Below are positions 24,001-36,647 of a stretch of DNA of 64,000 nt, piece after piece. The notes under the pieces are model-generated. The model was not told the DNA's origin and did not search any database. It saw nothing but the letters and a program-made list of their open reading frames with translations. Position 1 is the stretch's first letter. Every line of letters begins with the position of its first letter. Source of the stretch: Styela clava (Eukaryota; Chordata; Ascidiacea; Stolidobranchia; Styelidae). Location of the stretch: NCBI RefSeq assembly GCF_964204865.1, contig NC_135254.1, positions 14,451,001-14,515,000 of the forward strand, in the 5' to 3' direction. Position numbers and translations under genes: made by a program.

Positions 24001-27000
24001 ACCATTCTTCTTCTATCAAACCAATGAGGCCAATCTGAGAAGACACACAGTGAAAAAAACTGGGATACACAACAAGAGTAGTTTTAAATTATTTTCCTGT
24101 GTAGATATAGAAGATATGTTTAGAATCATGACAGTAATTGTCTTCTCCGATATCCCGAACATATGGAGTGCATAATATCAATTTTAAAATCCTGGTGGTT
24201 TAAGTAATTAATTATATAGTTTATAATTTGGTAATAAAGGATATAATTGATTAATTGGCCTACCTTTAAACCGTTCCATGGCATGATTCTACTGATAACT
24301 CCATCGCCAAAAGGTTCCCCGTTGTCTTTTTCTGTGACGTTACTAAGAAACCAAGGGAAATTCATGCTTTTCGCGCAGTCTGCTGCATGTTCCACACCGA
24401 AGTCAAACTCGTGATTTCCAAATACAGCTGCGTTTACCTAGGTTTTGAAATAGATATATATATATATAAAACTTAAAATTACAAATTTGAATTCTCGAAT
24501 CCATTTGACTCGCATTAACACATGCCGATTTTTCTAAGTGACAGTTCATAAATATTTCACCTTTATATGATTAAGAACTTCGATCATGTGCCTTCCCTTT
24601 GTGGCACTAGACAGGATGGATGGATTGAGACAGTCGCCGCCAAAAGCAATAAAGGGTTTCTCTCCGTTACAATCTTTTTTTGCAACTTCGAATATTTGTT
24701 GGAAAAGGTTTGAAAATCTAGCAGCGCCACCCACTGGTTCCTTTTTTCGCTCCGTAAGTTCGTAAACATCATTGAAATGCAGAATACTGAACCTTTTTGT
24801 AACCTGTTAAAGTAAGTTATTGCACAAGTTAATATACCGACATTTTGGATAGAAGCCGTAATATCCCGTTATCGATTATGCTGAGAAAAATATTATTCAA
24901 TATAATAAACTCACATCGGCAGGAAGTGAACAGATACTATGTGTCCGACTGCTGGTTGAAACAATGGATTGTTCCTGAGATGGTTTTAATCTGATATCTA
25001 GTATTGATCCTTTCTCTGGAAAATCAGCAATTGTTTTATTTTCGCTGTTGATAGTGGAGTCGTCATTTTGATGAATATCACGCTTTGCTTGTGCGTTATT
25101 AGAGTTTTTAATGTCGGAAAAATGACTGCGGATCCACCTATCTTCAAGTCCTGCATTGTCGTTGCACTTTTCGCTTCTTTGCGATTTTATAAGATCAGCG
25201 TCGCTTGCTGTTGCACATCCTTTCACTTCCAAGGCTCTTACTGTGGGATCTTCGTCGCTGCTGCTTGACTCGGTGCTGATCGCTTTTTCGACTATTCTAT
25301 GTTGATTATGTGGATTTCCAGCCGTTACTACCCCATTTTGTTTATCCGTTGTTTGACTAATATTGGATCTTGTTGGGGACTGGGCAACACTTTGAGAGCA
25401 TCCCATAGTGTCTTTGGTATTTATCGATGATTCGTCATAACTTCCTCTGAAATATATATACATAGAACGAGTTAATTACTCTCAAAATGGCGAGGTAAAC
25501 GGCACAATACAAAAGTGGGCAATCTAAGCACCTCCATCATTTTAAAGTTATATAACTTACCTAGGACTGGGAAGGCCGGGCTTCGAGTTATTGGAATCGC
25601 TGTCACTAAATCCGAAACACGCGTAGCAACCAACGACGTCGTCATCACTTGAATTCTCACTGCATACTTTTTCTGCAAAAATAGACAAATTACAAACAAC
25701 TTTATTCCGTAAATTTTATGAACTTTTGTGAATGAATTTTTATGACGAGGGTTTGTTACCGGTACTGCAGTTAGAAAACGAAATTTAGCAAGTTCGCAGT
25801 TAACGCAAAGCTAAAAATTGTCTTCACTAAGAGGCGAACCCTTTTTTTTCAATCAGCTAAAAAAAATATGGTTAGAGCAAAATAGCCTTAGCCAGTTTCA
25901 ATAAAAGCGAAATCCTTTCAATTCGGCAACATTTAATTCGAAATTGCATGATCTTCTCTTCAAATTTACGGAGACTATGCAATTCTATACTGAACGATTT
26001 TAAAGAGGCAACGAAGAAGTTTTACAGGGGCATGAGCAGGCGCAATGTGTATTGAATATTTTAACGTACTTGTGTGACCTGCATTCGGTTAAATACACTC
26101 AGTGAAAGTATGAAAATTTCATTACTGTACAATTATTAATGGCAAAGGTACGGAACGAGCGGCCATGGTGGGTTAGCTCTGTGTGAAAACGGCCTATTCA
26201 GTCTCGATAATATTATTGTTTTTTACATCACACGCTATGAAGGTCGATGTCACCTTATTTTGCGATAGTTCTCTATCGATATCTGGTGACTACGAATCCG
26301 TGCGTTGCCAAAGTGAAAGCGTTCGTTGTCACTCACGAATATCAACAGGAATCCGAGAGCGTAGTATCGCATTGAGGTATTTGTTGAAGGTGAGACAGAT
26401 ATATGAATAATAAATGGGTCGGGTTTCTCTGGCTATGTATTGGCCCAGGGAAACCGTACGCTGCAGAATCGGAGGCCAGTCGATACTTTGTTCTCCGTTG
26501 AAATATTTGCGGGAACTCGCCCCCGTAAACATATATGCTATGCAATTAAAAAGTTGCTATCTCATAAAATTAAAATAATAGAAACACCGATCGGCCGGTA
26601 TCGTTTTACGTCAATACCATGGTATTTTTAAATTTCAAAATTTATAATTTTTCATGCACCTATAATTGTGGCTTCAATATATGCGGCATTCGGATCCATT
26701 GATGGTGTATTTTGTTATAGAGGCGCGGAATCAATCATGCTTGACAAACTTTTAAAATATATCTTTCACATTGTAAGCCTTTTAACGTTGTAAAAATAAG
26801 CAAAGAAAATAACCAACGATAATACTAACTTACGAGACTTAATACCACCAGGACGCGCAAGCCCGTGAGCTGCGTTCCCGAGGTGAGCAATGACTCCCCG
26901 AACCCGTGTGCATAGCATATTAGTCCACTAATATGAGACTTGTTCACCCTAATAACAGGTCTAAACTTTCAAATAAAAACACAATATGCACCTACCGGCT

Positions 27001-27627
27001 GACTTTACCTCAAAGAAAAATCTTTTCGCAAAATATCCAAAGCGATATCTATCTTGCTGGCAGCGGGCAGAAAACTTCACACTTTTTGAATGCGTGTTAT
27101 AGTCATTTATTTCGATTATTATGATGTCATAAATCCTAACTAAATTGATTTCCAGAATACACTCAATCAACCACGGGAGGTAAATTAATCAAGCTTTTCA
27201 ATGGGTTCGTCAACGGTATAAGAGTCGCGATTGCATCTCTGAAAGTGTCAGGTCGAGCGATTTGAAAATAGAATATGCCGATAGCAGGTAATACGGAGGC
27301 GGCAATCGATTTTACACATTTACGACCGACATACTATTGAAATACGACAGTGCAAGCTTTGCCCGGTGCGCGGCATTCAAAGTCGTTGGACTTGAACATG
27401 AAATACTCATAGAACTGCCTTCCATAATTTGCCCAGGGGTGTATTCAACCTCATCATTTACTGAATAAACTTAATCGATACACTGCCTACCATATTATGT
27501 ACAAAGTGCTACTTCTGAATAACCTTTCCTTGTACCGAATGTTTTATTGATTACTACAACATATTAACATACCTTGAAAGCGTTCCCGTACCGCCGTCGT
27601 GTAGTCCTTTTCCACTGTCTTCGGCAT
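21049..27627 (-). CDS. 5'-nucleotidase (UshA/YfkN-type) metallophosphoesterase (10 exons, 864 aa)
   Basis: A cytosolic-type member of the 5'-nucleotidase metallophosphoesterase family, often labelled 'mannosylglucosyl-3-phosphoglycerate phosphatase-like' in invertebrates; the substrate is unknown. Exons, from the 5' end: 27627-27573, 25672-25561, 25446-24915, 24803-24561, 24437-24264, 24034-23779, 23318-23113, 22551-22261, 22121-21843, 21495-21049. Metal-site motifs are HFNDVY (~245), FGGDC, GNHEFD (321), ALTHMR (H424) and GGHDHE (445). The family's first-motif His is Tyr here. The C-terminal nucleotide-binding domain has NSGTFRS (563) and GRDGYECF (670). No signal peptide is visible; the first 233 residues are Ser/Asp-rich and disordered-looking. 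The last ~150 residues are charged. An internal Met70 begins MGCSQS, an N-myristoylation-type start. The stop overlaps AATAAA. The gene family is secure, the exact function is not. Confidence 0.92.
25673..27572. other. First intron of the 5'-nucleotidase gene
   Basis: A 1.9-kb intron between the short coding exon 1 and exon 2. It contains one TACCGGTA at 25757 but no recognisable transposon. Several short open frames resemble nothing known. Confidence 0.6.
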
Positions 27628-29584
27628 TTTTATAACCTATAGTTTACTATATTAGAAATCACATAACATTCTAAAAGCTGTAAATACAAAAAAAAGACAA
27701 GTTATTCTGGTATACCGCGTCTGACAAAACGAAAGGAAGAAAGTGGGTCTCTATTTTGACCTTATATATTGTGTCTTTTACGTGGGACTGCGACATAATA
27801 AACTGTTCAAATAACCACGCAAAATGTACACACAAACGTATTCCAACGCCGAATTGTGTGAGAATACCATCGAAGGTATATTAAGCCTTCAAGACATAAT
27901 TTTATCTAAGCCAGTTCGTTGGGTATGTATTTGAACGTATATTACAAGCATAGGTTTGCTCATATCATACAACTTGTTTCGTTTCGAAGCAATACTAAAC
28001 CACCATACAGTATTATAAAGCGTTATCGATTGACGTAACAAAAGCCTGCGTAACGAAGGGACAAAGAAGGAACTCGCCCTAGCGCGTTTAGCCTTTTTAT
28101 TGATGAAACGTTCAGGTTTTGCCTTTTTCTCGCTGTAAGTACACGGCGCGTCACCATTTGTAGCTGAAACCATTTTATTTCTGTGATATTTATGAAATTT
28201 GGAAAGATTGATGAATTTTCAATAATATAATTTCAATATTTCACAAATATATTTTTGAAATAAAAGTTAGTAAAATGCTAATAGCAACCGCCTTATTGAG
28301 ATGACAAGGAAATCGTCACGGCATGTAAAAACAGCTGATTTCTGTTGCCAAATACGAGTGTTGTGCTCAATAGTACACTTCGCTATGCGCGTGCGTAATG
28401 CATATACACAAGGCGGAAGTATGCGTTTTCCCACTCAAGCTGTGACTTCAGGTTATTATTCTTTATATGATTTAAAGACGCGTTAATTTATTTCGTTTCT
28501 GAAATACACGGCCACCTATTTAAAATTCTGTACTACTGGTTGCAATTGTGTAAATATATGAAAAAATTATCTTTTTTTTTTGTTTGCTGGCGTGACGGGC
28601 TATTCATTTCAGTGCTGAAACCAGTATTAAAAAAGCTGTTTTAAAGTGACATCTCGTTGATAAATTCTCGATTAACACATCTAACATTTTCTGCTTATGC
28701 TCAGCGTGCTTTCACCGCAATTTTACCCATGGCGGATTTGAAATAGATTATCTGTTCTCATCTAAGAAGTGTTGATTTAGGATGTTGATAAAACAAAAGC
28801 TACGACCGAAAACATGTGCATGAATCGCAAGACAGTTGTTGCTTTGGCTACAGGTTGATATTTTCCAAAACCATCTTAGCTATACATTGTTCTATGCTAT
28901 TTTTGCTCCTGCATTTTTCCATAAACTCGAGTGTCTCACTAGGTAACTTATTTGTAGAACAATTGTGTCTGGTAAATTATATAAATGAGCAAACATTCAC
29001 ATTTGGCATACATGACAAGGGAGACAATATCCCACATATTTGTCATTTTATTGACTCAAACACCCAGCAACAGCGCATTACAACATCGCAATCAGGGTTC
29101 AGATTATGCACCAATAACATGTTTTCAAAGTATTGTATTATAGTGAATACGACATCCTGACCATTGACACATCTGAGGCAAACATGACTGCATAAATATG
29201 TTTTAGATATAACTGAAATTTTTTTCAATTGCAAGTACAACAGTATATAAAAGGAGTTACAATAGATGGAAAACTAGTTTACATCTTAACTCATAAGCTT
29301 AATAATACAACACTGAAGCACATTTGTCGCTAGCGTTTACCATATCTTTGTCGTAAATGAACTTACAGCAGGAAAAAAAGATTGGGATTATAAACAAGAA
29401 AATTAAATCTTCTAATAAAAGATTAGATAATGAATTTATTGAGGAAAAAAAAAACGAGAAAATTGAACCTTGTAACAAAAAATGGATGAAACAAATCTTT
29501 CTAAAGTAAAGTATATTTGAAATACTGTGGTGATTGAAGAGCCAATGAATGGGCTTCCTTCCGATCCTCCTCCTTTTCAAGACA
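27628..29584. other. Spacer between the 5'-nucleotidase 5' end and the ABHD18 3' end
   Basis: The 5'-nucleotidase promoter should lie just above 27627. A 94-codon reverse frame at 28173-27889 (lysine/arginine-rich, starting MVSATNGDAPCTYS) is open but resembles no protein I know. Otherwise I see nothing except the ABHD18 3' UTR at about 29420-29584. Confidence 0.5.
29435..29440 (-). terminator. Poly(A) signal AATAAA, ABHD18
   Basis: Reverse-strand AATAAA about 145 bases beyond the ABHD18 stop, the first canonical signal after it. Confidence 0.55.
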
Positions 29585-31979
29585 TCATGACTTGATTGCA
29601 AATATTCTGAGGGTTTGAAATAAACCTATTAAAAGAGTAGTTTTACTTTTTGAGATGCTTGAATTGTTATCCAATTCACGAATAGCGATAGGGCTGGAAG
29701 TAGTTTCACTTTCTTCCGACTCATTCAAATTCATGGTTTCATTACCGCAACTGTTGCTCTCTTTCGATGAGTGATACTTCTCTATAAGTTTTGAGAAAGT
29801 GTCAACAATAGCATTACAGAAATCGGTTTGATGCATCAAAAATCCACCTATATGTCCTGTGTTGAGTAGCCTCACCTGCAATAAGAAATATTAACAGTCA
29901 GACAGCTTCAATGACTTGCAACTTCACAAAATAGATTTTGAATTCATATTGCTAAAATAATTTGAAAAAAAAAAGAATGAAATGATTCCTTTTTAATCAT
30001 TAATGGCAAAATTCAAACAATTTGATATTCAGAATATTAAAGTATACTCTGAATTATCAATTGGGTCATAATATAAACAAGCTGGTAGGCGCCCAGTATG
30101 GATCTCCGCCATTGCTTGAGCTATGAAGCCAAGTCATTTCAGGTTTACCAACTGGTAATAGGAAGACGCCATTGTACCAAAACTGCCAGGTCATTGTGAG
30201 CACTGTGCGTCTCATCAGTTTCAATCAGCGAAAGTTATGCTGTGGCTAATAATTAAAGCATGTTCAGTGAAACTCCTAAAGCTTTATCAGTTTATGGACT
30301 ACAGAGATGAAAGACTTGTTCTTTGGATTGTTCGAAAAAGTATTTATTTCCGCAGAGGGTAGCATTCGCGAAATTTTAATATTCAAATTGGTTGAGGAAA
30401 AAGGCGAAAATTTATGAAAATAATCGGAATATTTTTAACCATCGGCACATTTTTCACTGCTGCCATGGAAACAAAATATCAATCTCGGCTTTCGGTGAAA
30501 CGCACATTACTAGGGTGACAGCATTACTCGCGTTGGAAATTTGATACAGATCAGTCAAGCTGTTAAGAAGCTACAGCTTCGACACACTGACAGGACAGAA
30601 TGACTGAGAAAAAGGGTACATATGTTCAAAAAATTAATTCTAAAAACACATGAAATTCCAGAAACAAGAGTTTGATGAAGCTATTTTGAATCTGCCTATC
30701 ACATTTTAATCAGTACATAACATTACAAGCAGAAATAATCCAAATTGAGGAGTATCCAATATGACCATTTTTGATCCATTCAAATATTTGATTCAGTTGG
30801 GAATTTAATCATAAAAAAATTATTGAATGTTACCTCACAACCAGGCCAGACCTCATTCATTGGTCGTAAACTATGTATCGGATAATACGCATCAGCTTTC
30901 GCGATTACGAATGTTGCCATTGATGGGTCAATTGGAACTGAAAAATTTTGGAGATCTGTCACTTGATCCATAACACCTTTCATAAATCTAAGGGTCTGTT
31001 TCCGCCTTCTCTCTCTGTCATCCTTCTCCGATACCTGATCCCCAGCAACATTTTTCATTACATATGTCGGTTTCAGAGCACCTTTATCTTTCACATAGTC
31101 TTTACCTAGTTCATAGGAATCCACAGTGTTATATTTAATCAGGTCATTGATTTGGGTCTCATAATTTGGATCTTTTGCATATTGAGATTCCAACACCCTC
31201 CATGGTATGGCGTTACTAAGAACCCCTTCTGTCCAAACTACAGAAGAAGAAGTCCAAGACATGCAAGGTACAACAGCGACTGGTTTAGGTGAAGTTGTGG
31301 CTGCTAATGAAGCCATATGTCCACCCATTGATATACCAGTAAGACCGAACGGCCCAAAACCTTCTTTTTCAAGCCATTTTAGCAGAACTTGAGTTTCTAA
31401 AATAAGGCATAGACCCATTAAAAATAGGTCTTTGACATGTAGCAAACCGGAACGAGATTGATCTTTTGGTTTTCGTAAACCATAGTACGGATTTTCCAAC
31501 AATAAAGAAGAAATTCCATGCGACAATAACGGCTTAGCGATGAGTTCTCGTCTTCTAGAAAACCCATGGTCGCCCGTTCCAGCCATATGAATGCACAGCG
31601 GATTTAAGTCAAGTTGTTTTATTCTTCTTTTCAAAGAAGTAATACTATCTGGTTTGGATTTCCTTGGAGTTGCAGGTAACACCATTTGGAAGTGTGACGT
31701 CTTACACTCTTCTGGTAGCAGTTTGGGTAAAAGTTTACAGACTGGAGAAACGAAACTACCATCGACAGTCACGCACCCATTGCTTGAGACTGGATTTTCC
31801 AAGGTCACATTAGATTCAGATATGTGATCATTAACATAATCCAAACATGAATCCCTGTTGGAAATCACACCATGGACCTTCAATATTTCCTGCAGTTCTT
31901 CTGGTTTACCCCATCCTCTGGTATAGAATTTTGTTAAGATGAGCCTTCGGTAGAATAAATCCAACTTGCTTAAATTCAT
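29585..31979 (-). CDS. ABHD18: ABHD18-like alpha/beta-hydrolase (2 exons, 478 aa)
   Basis: An alpha/beta-hydrolase orthologous to human ABHD18 (C4orf29). Exons: 31979-30834 and 29875-29585. The joint WPGCE|VRLLNTGHIGG follows the human pattern WPGCEIRYLEGGHIS. The start MNLSKLDLFYRRLILTK matches the human N-terminus. Conserved blocks are IHMAGTGDH (~130), SLLLENPYYGLRKPKDQ (~158) and the nucleophile elbow GISMGGH (Ser217). Asp363 in AKADAYYP and His390 in GHIGG are the likely rest of the catalytic triad (inference). The protein is longer than human (414) mainly because of a Ser/Glu-rich tail after ~415 and a longer linker near 55-120. The central low-complexity insert of human ABHD18 (between the VKH and FMKGVMD blocks) is much shorter here. 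The substrate is uncertain; mammalian ABHD18 has been linked to mitochondria and cardiolipin metabolism, which I cannot test here. Confidence 0.95.
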
Positions 31980-33348
31980 TTTGCCACTCCTCGGCCCTCA
32001 CACTTTTAATCAAATACTTTATATTATGTCATTATTCTGCAAAAAATTTATTGTAAAAAGAAATTGCAGCAACACAACTTACAATTTTACACCCTACAAA
32101 AATCACTTGCACGAAAGACTTCATATGCAAAAAAGATTTTCCAATCAACACCAAGGTCATAAGCATAAAGCCTGTCCACAACAAAAAATGCAAGTTCAAA
32201 TCTGAATTACAGGTAAAACACTTCCAAGAGCTCAAAATCCAGTCAATTTTAATTCCAGAATAAAAGCATGCATATTCAGTTGTAGCAGTTCACCAATAAA
32301 TCATGAAACATTTTTAGCATAATCCAAAAGAGAGCATGTAGTTCTTGTAGCATTTCTTGCACAAACCATATTAAAAGAAGGATAAACATGGGCATCCTCT
32401 AGTTAGGATAAGTTTATCAGGTCCAGGGATTTCCAAGATGAATCAAAAACATTTAAAATTGGATACATTTAAATTAGTTAAGTATTGATTTGGGGATTAT
32501 TTTCATCTATCATTTAAAACATTTGACATCCAATAGTCAGACAAAAATAGACTTCAGTTAACTTTTATTAAGAATAAATCCCAGTAATGTTTATTCCAAC
32601 TATCCTGTATTAACAAATTTGAGTGAAGTCGTCGATGAACAAGACACAATTTAGACACATTCGAAATTTATATCCAAAATATTGTTTCAGAATAATTTAT
32701 ATAACTTTAGCTATCCTTGAATTTCAGCCTGTTACGTACTTGACTAGTGGGGGGTGGTTGGGCTAATATCATACTTGGAAGTGGGGGAGAGACATTTTTT
32801 CCCTAGTTTCACTAAGGCCAAAACTTGTTAGTGTAAAGTGATATGATTCACATTTTAGCAAAAAAGTATGAACTATCTTTCAACTGTTATTATACTAGCA
32901 AATTGAACAATAAACTGAGACATTCCAGCCTAGACTAATATTTTGAGGACTCTCTCATATAAAAGCAGTCACTCACTCAGCTACTCCAGCCGTAATTTAC
33001 TGTAAAACAAGTCATAGACGGAAAACTGTGGGAACAGAGTTCTTTAGTCATTGAGGTGAAAGTGTCTCGATTTCACTAAGCTTATAGGAAGCTGACCTAA
33101 AAATGAAATCTAAATAATCATGACAGCTTTCAGTAAAAATGAACAGTGACAGTCGACAGCAATAAAAGTGTCAAACCCAATAATTAAAGTACTGAACCCA
33201 ACGTGGAGCTAAAAGTTTTTTTGTCTTTACTCAAAATGTTTTTATCAACAATAACAAACTAAGTGCTCATGGCGTTACGGCTTTCATCCGCATTTGGCAG
33301 TATGGAGTACAAAAGGCTTATCAATGCCTTTATGTCAATGAATCATCT
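31980..33348. other. Spacer between ABHD18 and WDR82
   Basis: It should contain the ABHD18 promoter and 5' UTR on the reverse strand. The sequence is AT-rich, with no recognisable gene, tRNA or transposon. Confidence 0.5.
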
Positions 33349-33353
33349 TTATT
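33348..33353 (-). terminator. Poly(A) signal overlapping the WDR82 stop
   Basis: On the reverse strand GAATAAAG contains both the TAA stop and an AATAAA hexamer. Confidence 0.45.
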
Positions 33354-34293
33354 CTTCTACAGTAGGCAACCAAAATGCCATGTTAGAGCATGTTGACGCA
33401 ATCATCATATATCTCGGATTAAATTGTACGCACTGAAGTGGGCCTGGATGTTTTCCATCTAAAACAGCCGTCTTGCTTCCGTCTTCAGTACTCCAAACAT
33501 GGATTCGACCATCTTGTGATCCAGATAGAATATACTGTGCATCTGGGCTGAAACTGGCCTCTAAATATAAACCTTTAGTGTTAATATGACCCATAAAAGT
33601 TTGGAGTGGCTCGCCATGAAAAGCATCAATCAATCGTAATGTTGAACCATTGGTTGAAATTAGGATCATTTTTCCATCGGAGCTGAATTTTAATCTTGTC
33701 CAGTCACAGTCTTTATCAGGAGTCAGTCGAAACGTTGTAAATGGACCTTTATCAAATGATCTCAAATCATATAATTTAATCATTTCAGAATTTATTCCAG
33801 CTGCAAAAATCAAACCCTCTGGATCGAAAGAAGCGCATGGTCGGCCAGGGAGATGCATTAAACCCTGGCAATTTGGAGATCTCAAGTCCCATAAACGTAT
33901 TGTCTTGTCCAATGATCCAGATAAGAATGTGTCATCCACAGGGGACATACTTAAGGTCACTACTCTTTTTGTGTGTCCAGTGAAATAACGAAGATACTTA
34001 TTATCATGTAATGATTGATATCGAATTGCGTCATCAACTTTGTTTGAAGCATAAATTACAGTGTTTCCAGCGTGAGTGTAGTTTATGTGATCGACACCAT
34101 ATTTTTTACTGTACAATGTTCTCTTTGGTTTTCCTTCTGTACAGCAATCATAAATTACAATCGAATCGTCATCGCTAGCTGATATCAAATTTTCACCATT
34201 TGGTGCAAAATCGACGCTGTTTATTTTTTCATTATTTTCACGAAAAACTTTGGCAACTCGAAAACTTTTTACTACAGAATCCAGTAGCTTCAT
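33349..34293 (-). CDS. WDR82: WDR82, SET1/COMPASS and PP1-PNUTS WD-repeat subunit (single exon, 314 aa)
   Basis: WDR82 (yeast Swd2) tethers SET1 methyltransferase to Ser5-phosphorylated RNA polymerase II and is also part of the PNUTS-PP1 transcription-termination complex. The 314-aa product is collinear with human WDR82 (313 aa) over its whole length: [101 protein letters not shown] and the C-terminal [11 protein letters not shown] chose the ATG at 34293 ([12 protein letters not shown]) because it fits the human start; another in-frame ATG lies 7 codons upstream (34314). The coding region is uninterrupted, unlike the intron-rich neighbours. The stop overlaps AATAAA. Confidence 0.97.
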   Translation of the reverse strand: MKLLDSVVKSFRVAKVFRENNEKINSVDFAPNGENLISASDDDSIVIYDCCTEGKPKRTLYSKKYGVDHINYTHAGNTVIYASNKVDDAIRYQSLHDNKYLRYFTGHTKRVVTLSMSPVDDTFLSGSLDKTIRLWDLRSPNCQGLMHLPGRPCASFDPEGLIFAAGINSEMIKLYDLRSFDKGPFTTFRLTPDKDCDWTRLKFSSDGKMILISTNGSTLRLIDAFHGEPLQTFMGHINTKGLYLEASFSPDAQYILSGSQDGRIHVWSTEDGSKTAVLDGKHPGPLQCVQFNPRYMMIASTCSNMAFWLPTVEE

Positions 34294-34585
34294 TATAATA
34301 TTTTTATATTCCAACTGAAAGTTATCAACTAAAAATAAAATGATACAATAGTTCCATCATAACATGAACTAAATGGGGTATAGGAATACAGAATAACTAA
34401 CCAGATGGCATGGCTGATGTAAACAATGAAAATTTACAAGTTTAAGTGTCTAATTACAAGTCTAATTTTACAAGATCACACCATATGAATTAAGATGGCA
34501 TGAACTTCTTTATAATGCCTATACTAGTTATATAAAAGGAGGTAAATTTCACGGTCATATTTTAGAAAACATTATTTCGTTCGTT

Positions 34586-34703
34586 ACCCTGAGTCCCTGG
34601 GAGAATGACAAATGTTATGTGTTCGTTCACACTCTAGTTTACTGCATGTCACAAGGTGTGTTTACATTTTATTTACTGCATTGCTAAGGGGTAATTACAA
34701 CTC
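34586..34703. repeat. Short inverted repeat, possible MITE
   Basis: 'gttaccctgagt' and its complement 'actcagggtaac' lie about 100 bases apart, bounding AT-rich sequence in the WDR82 upstream region. No clear target-site duplication was found. Confidence 0.35.
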
Positions 34704-36434
34704 AGGGTAACAAGGGAATGAGGGTCAAATTTTATCATAATTGTTTAAAATGCAACAGAGAAAATATTAATCACTGATATTTGATTAGTGATTTTATGAT
34801 TAAACTGGCAATGAACAGCTAGAGTGGAGTCTAATACCAATAAGTTTAGGATATAAATCTCTAAGTAATTAGAATTGACCATATAACCAACATTGCACTT
34901 TGATCACTATCCTACTAATTTTCAGAAGCAGAGAATATGCAAAATAATATAGACAAATATTCTGCTATACAAAGTTGATTTTGTGCTGAGAGTTGCCACA
35001 TTTTACCAGACAATATGCCAATTTCGGGTGGATTCAAAAGAGAGAGAGAGTTTATTTCATTTTGTCAAACCAAGAAAACAATTTATGCACACATAAACAA
35101 ATACCAAAAAAATAGTTTTCGGTATATGACTGGAGGGCAACAATCTGACCTTTGGGGGTCATCAGAGTCAGTTGCCACCCAATTATATTAAATAAGCAAA
35201 AAAACAACTGAAGATGAACAATAAATTTACAAACTGTAGGCCTATATCTCTTTGTGTTAGGAAAAATTATTTATGAAAAAATATGGCAACTCTCTATGAC
35301 TAAAAAATCAGAATATTTTTTTTTAAATGTCTGAAATTTCAAGATTTTATCAGTTTATACTAAGGATGCCGTATTTTACCACTGAGAGTAAAATATTTCT
35401 AAATGTATTGGATAAAATGATCGACTTATATTATTGTTCCTTGCAATACAGCAATATGAAAATGCAAATGAAATGGAACTCAAATCGATATGAAATAGTA
35501 AAATTAATAGATAATCAAATTACTTGAAACGTTGCCTATAAATTGCCTGGTTTTAGGGAGACCCTATGAGTTTTTTTTAAATAAATCATCCAAATTGAGG
35601 TTTTGAGGAGGAGCAAAAAAAACACATTTTTAACATATCTAAGAATATTATAGTTTATAAGAGCATTTGTTAAAACTATTTAATGATAGCATTGAGCTAT
35701 TGAGTTGTTCAATACAATTCATGTCAATCTTAAAATATTCTATGAAGACTGATTTTTTTCTTTTACTTCAAGATTGTGCTAAATTTGATTGGTGATCATT
35801 GATATGTGAGTTTGTGTATTTGAACCAAATGTTGGGACATCAGAGAACTGCGCCCTACTGTTAGAGAGTCAAATGTTAATCATACATATATATTTATGGT
35901 GGGATTTCCGGCATTACTAATTTATGTACGGTAGTTGAGAGGCTAATAACATTGTAAGTATAATTTTATTGAGACTCCATACTGCCATAACCAGCATCAC
36001 AGACCTTAAATTAATAAAAACATGCAAAAAAAAAAACTGATTACAAAATCAGTAGAGCAAACAAAACCTTGAGCGAGGTTTAAAAGGTAGGCTACATAAT
36101 TCAAATAAACAATCTGTTGCCTAAAAGTGGTCGGTGTTCACTCATCTAGTATTTACCACCAAAGTCAATGCACACAATCAACGTCATTTCAGCATGTCAT
36201 GACTGCATGAGGTACAGTGTCAGAGTGACTCAACTCACCTGACTGATCCAGCCTGACTCAACCAAAAATGGAAGTGTGGGCTACAGGCTACAGCAACGAT
36301 GGCATGAAAATATACTTTATATCGGTTCACCAGAAAACTTATGTAATATATGAATATTATGTTGAAACTGCCACAAGATTTCTCATTCCTACATTCGCTA
36401 CCGCTGTAATTGAACATCCTTTGCACCAAAGTTA

Positions 36435-36647
36435 CCCCAGCCCACACTCGCTCAGCCTGACGTCAAGGGGTTAACCAACTATTTTACCACTTTATAAACG
36501 TTAATACAAAAAAACTTGGTGGCTATGACAATATAGAGACCATATGTGATATACACAACGCAAATGCAATACCAAGCCCGGCCCAGTTACCCCTAGTATG
36601 GCCTGTCAAAAACGAGTGTGGGATAGCGTCTCGAGTGTGGGCTGGGG
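36435..36647. mobile_element. 213-bp MITE with TA target-site duplication
   Basis: Perfect 16-bp inverted ends CCCCAGCCCACACTCG (36435-36450) and its complement (36632-36647) are each flanked by TA. The motif 'gagtgtggg' is repeated once more just inside the right end. TA duplication suggests mobilisation by a Tc1/mariner-type transposase. No coding frame. Confidence 0.8.

Noticed and set aside
27889-28173. Basic 94-codon reverse-strand frame, possible first exon of another gene
   Set aside because: No similarity recognised, no convincing donor or downstream partner exon, and it lies in a promoter-like interval.
28816-29160. 114-codon plus-strand frame
   Set aside because: Composition looks like random AT-rich sequence, with no domain and no neighbouring exons in phase.
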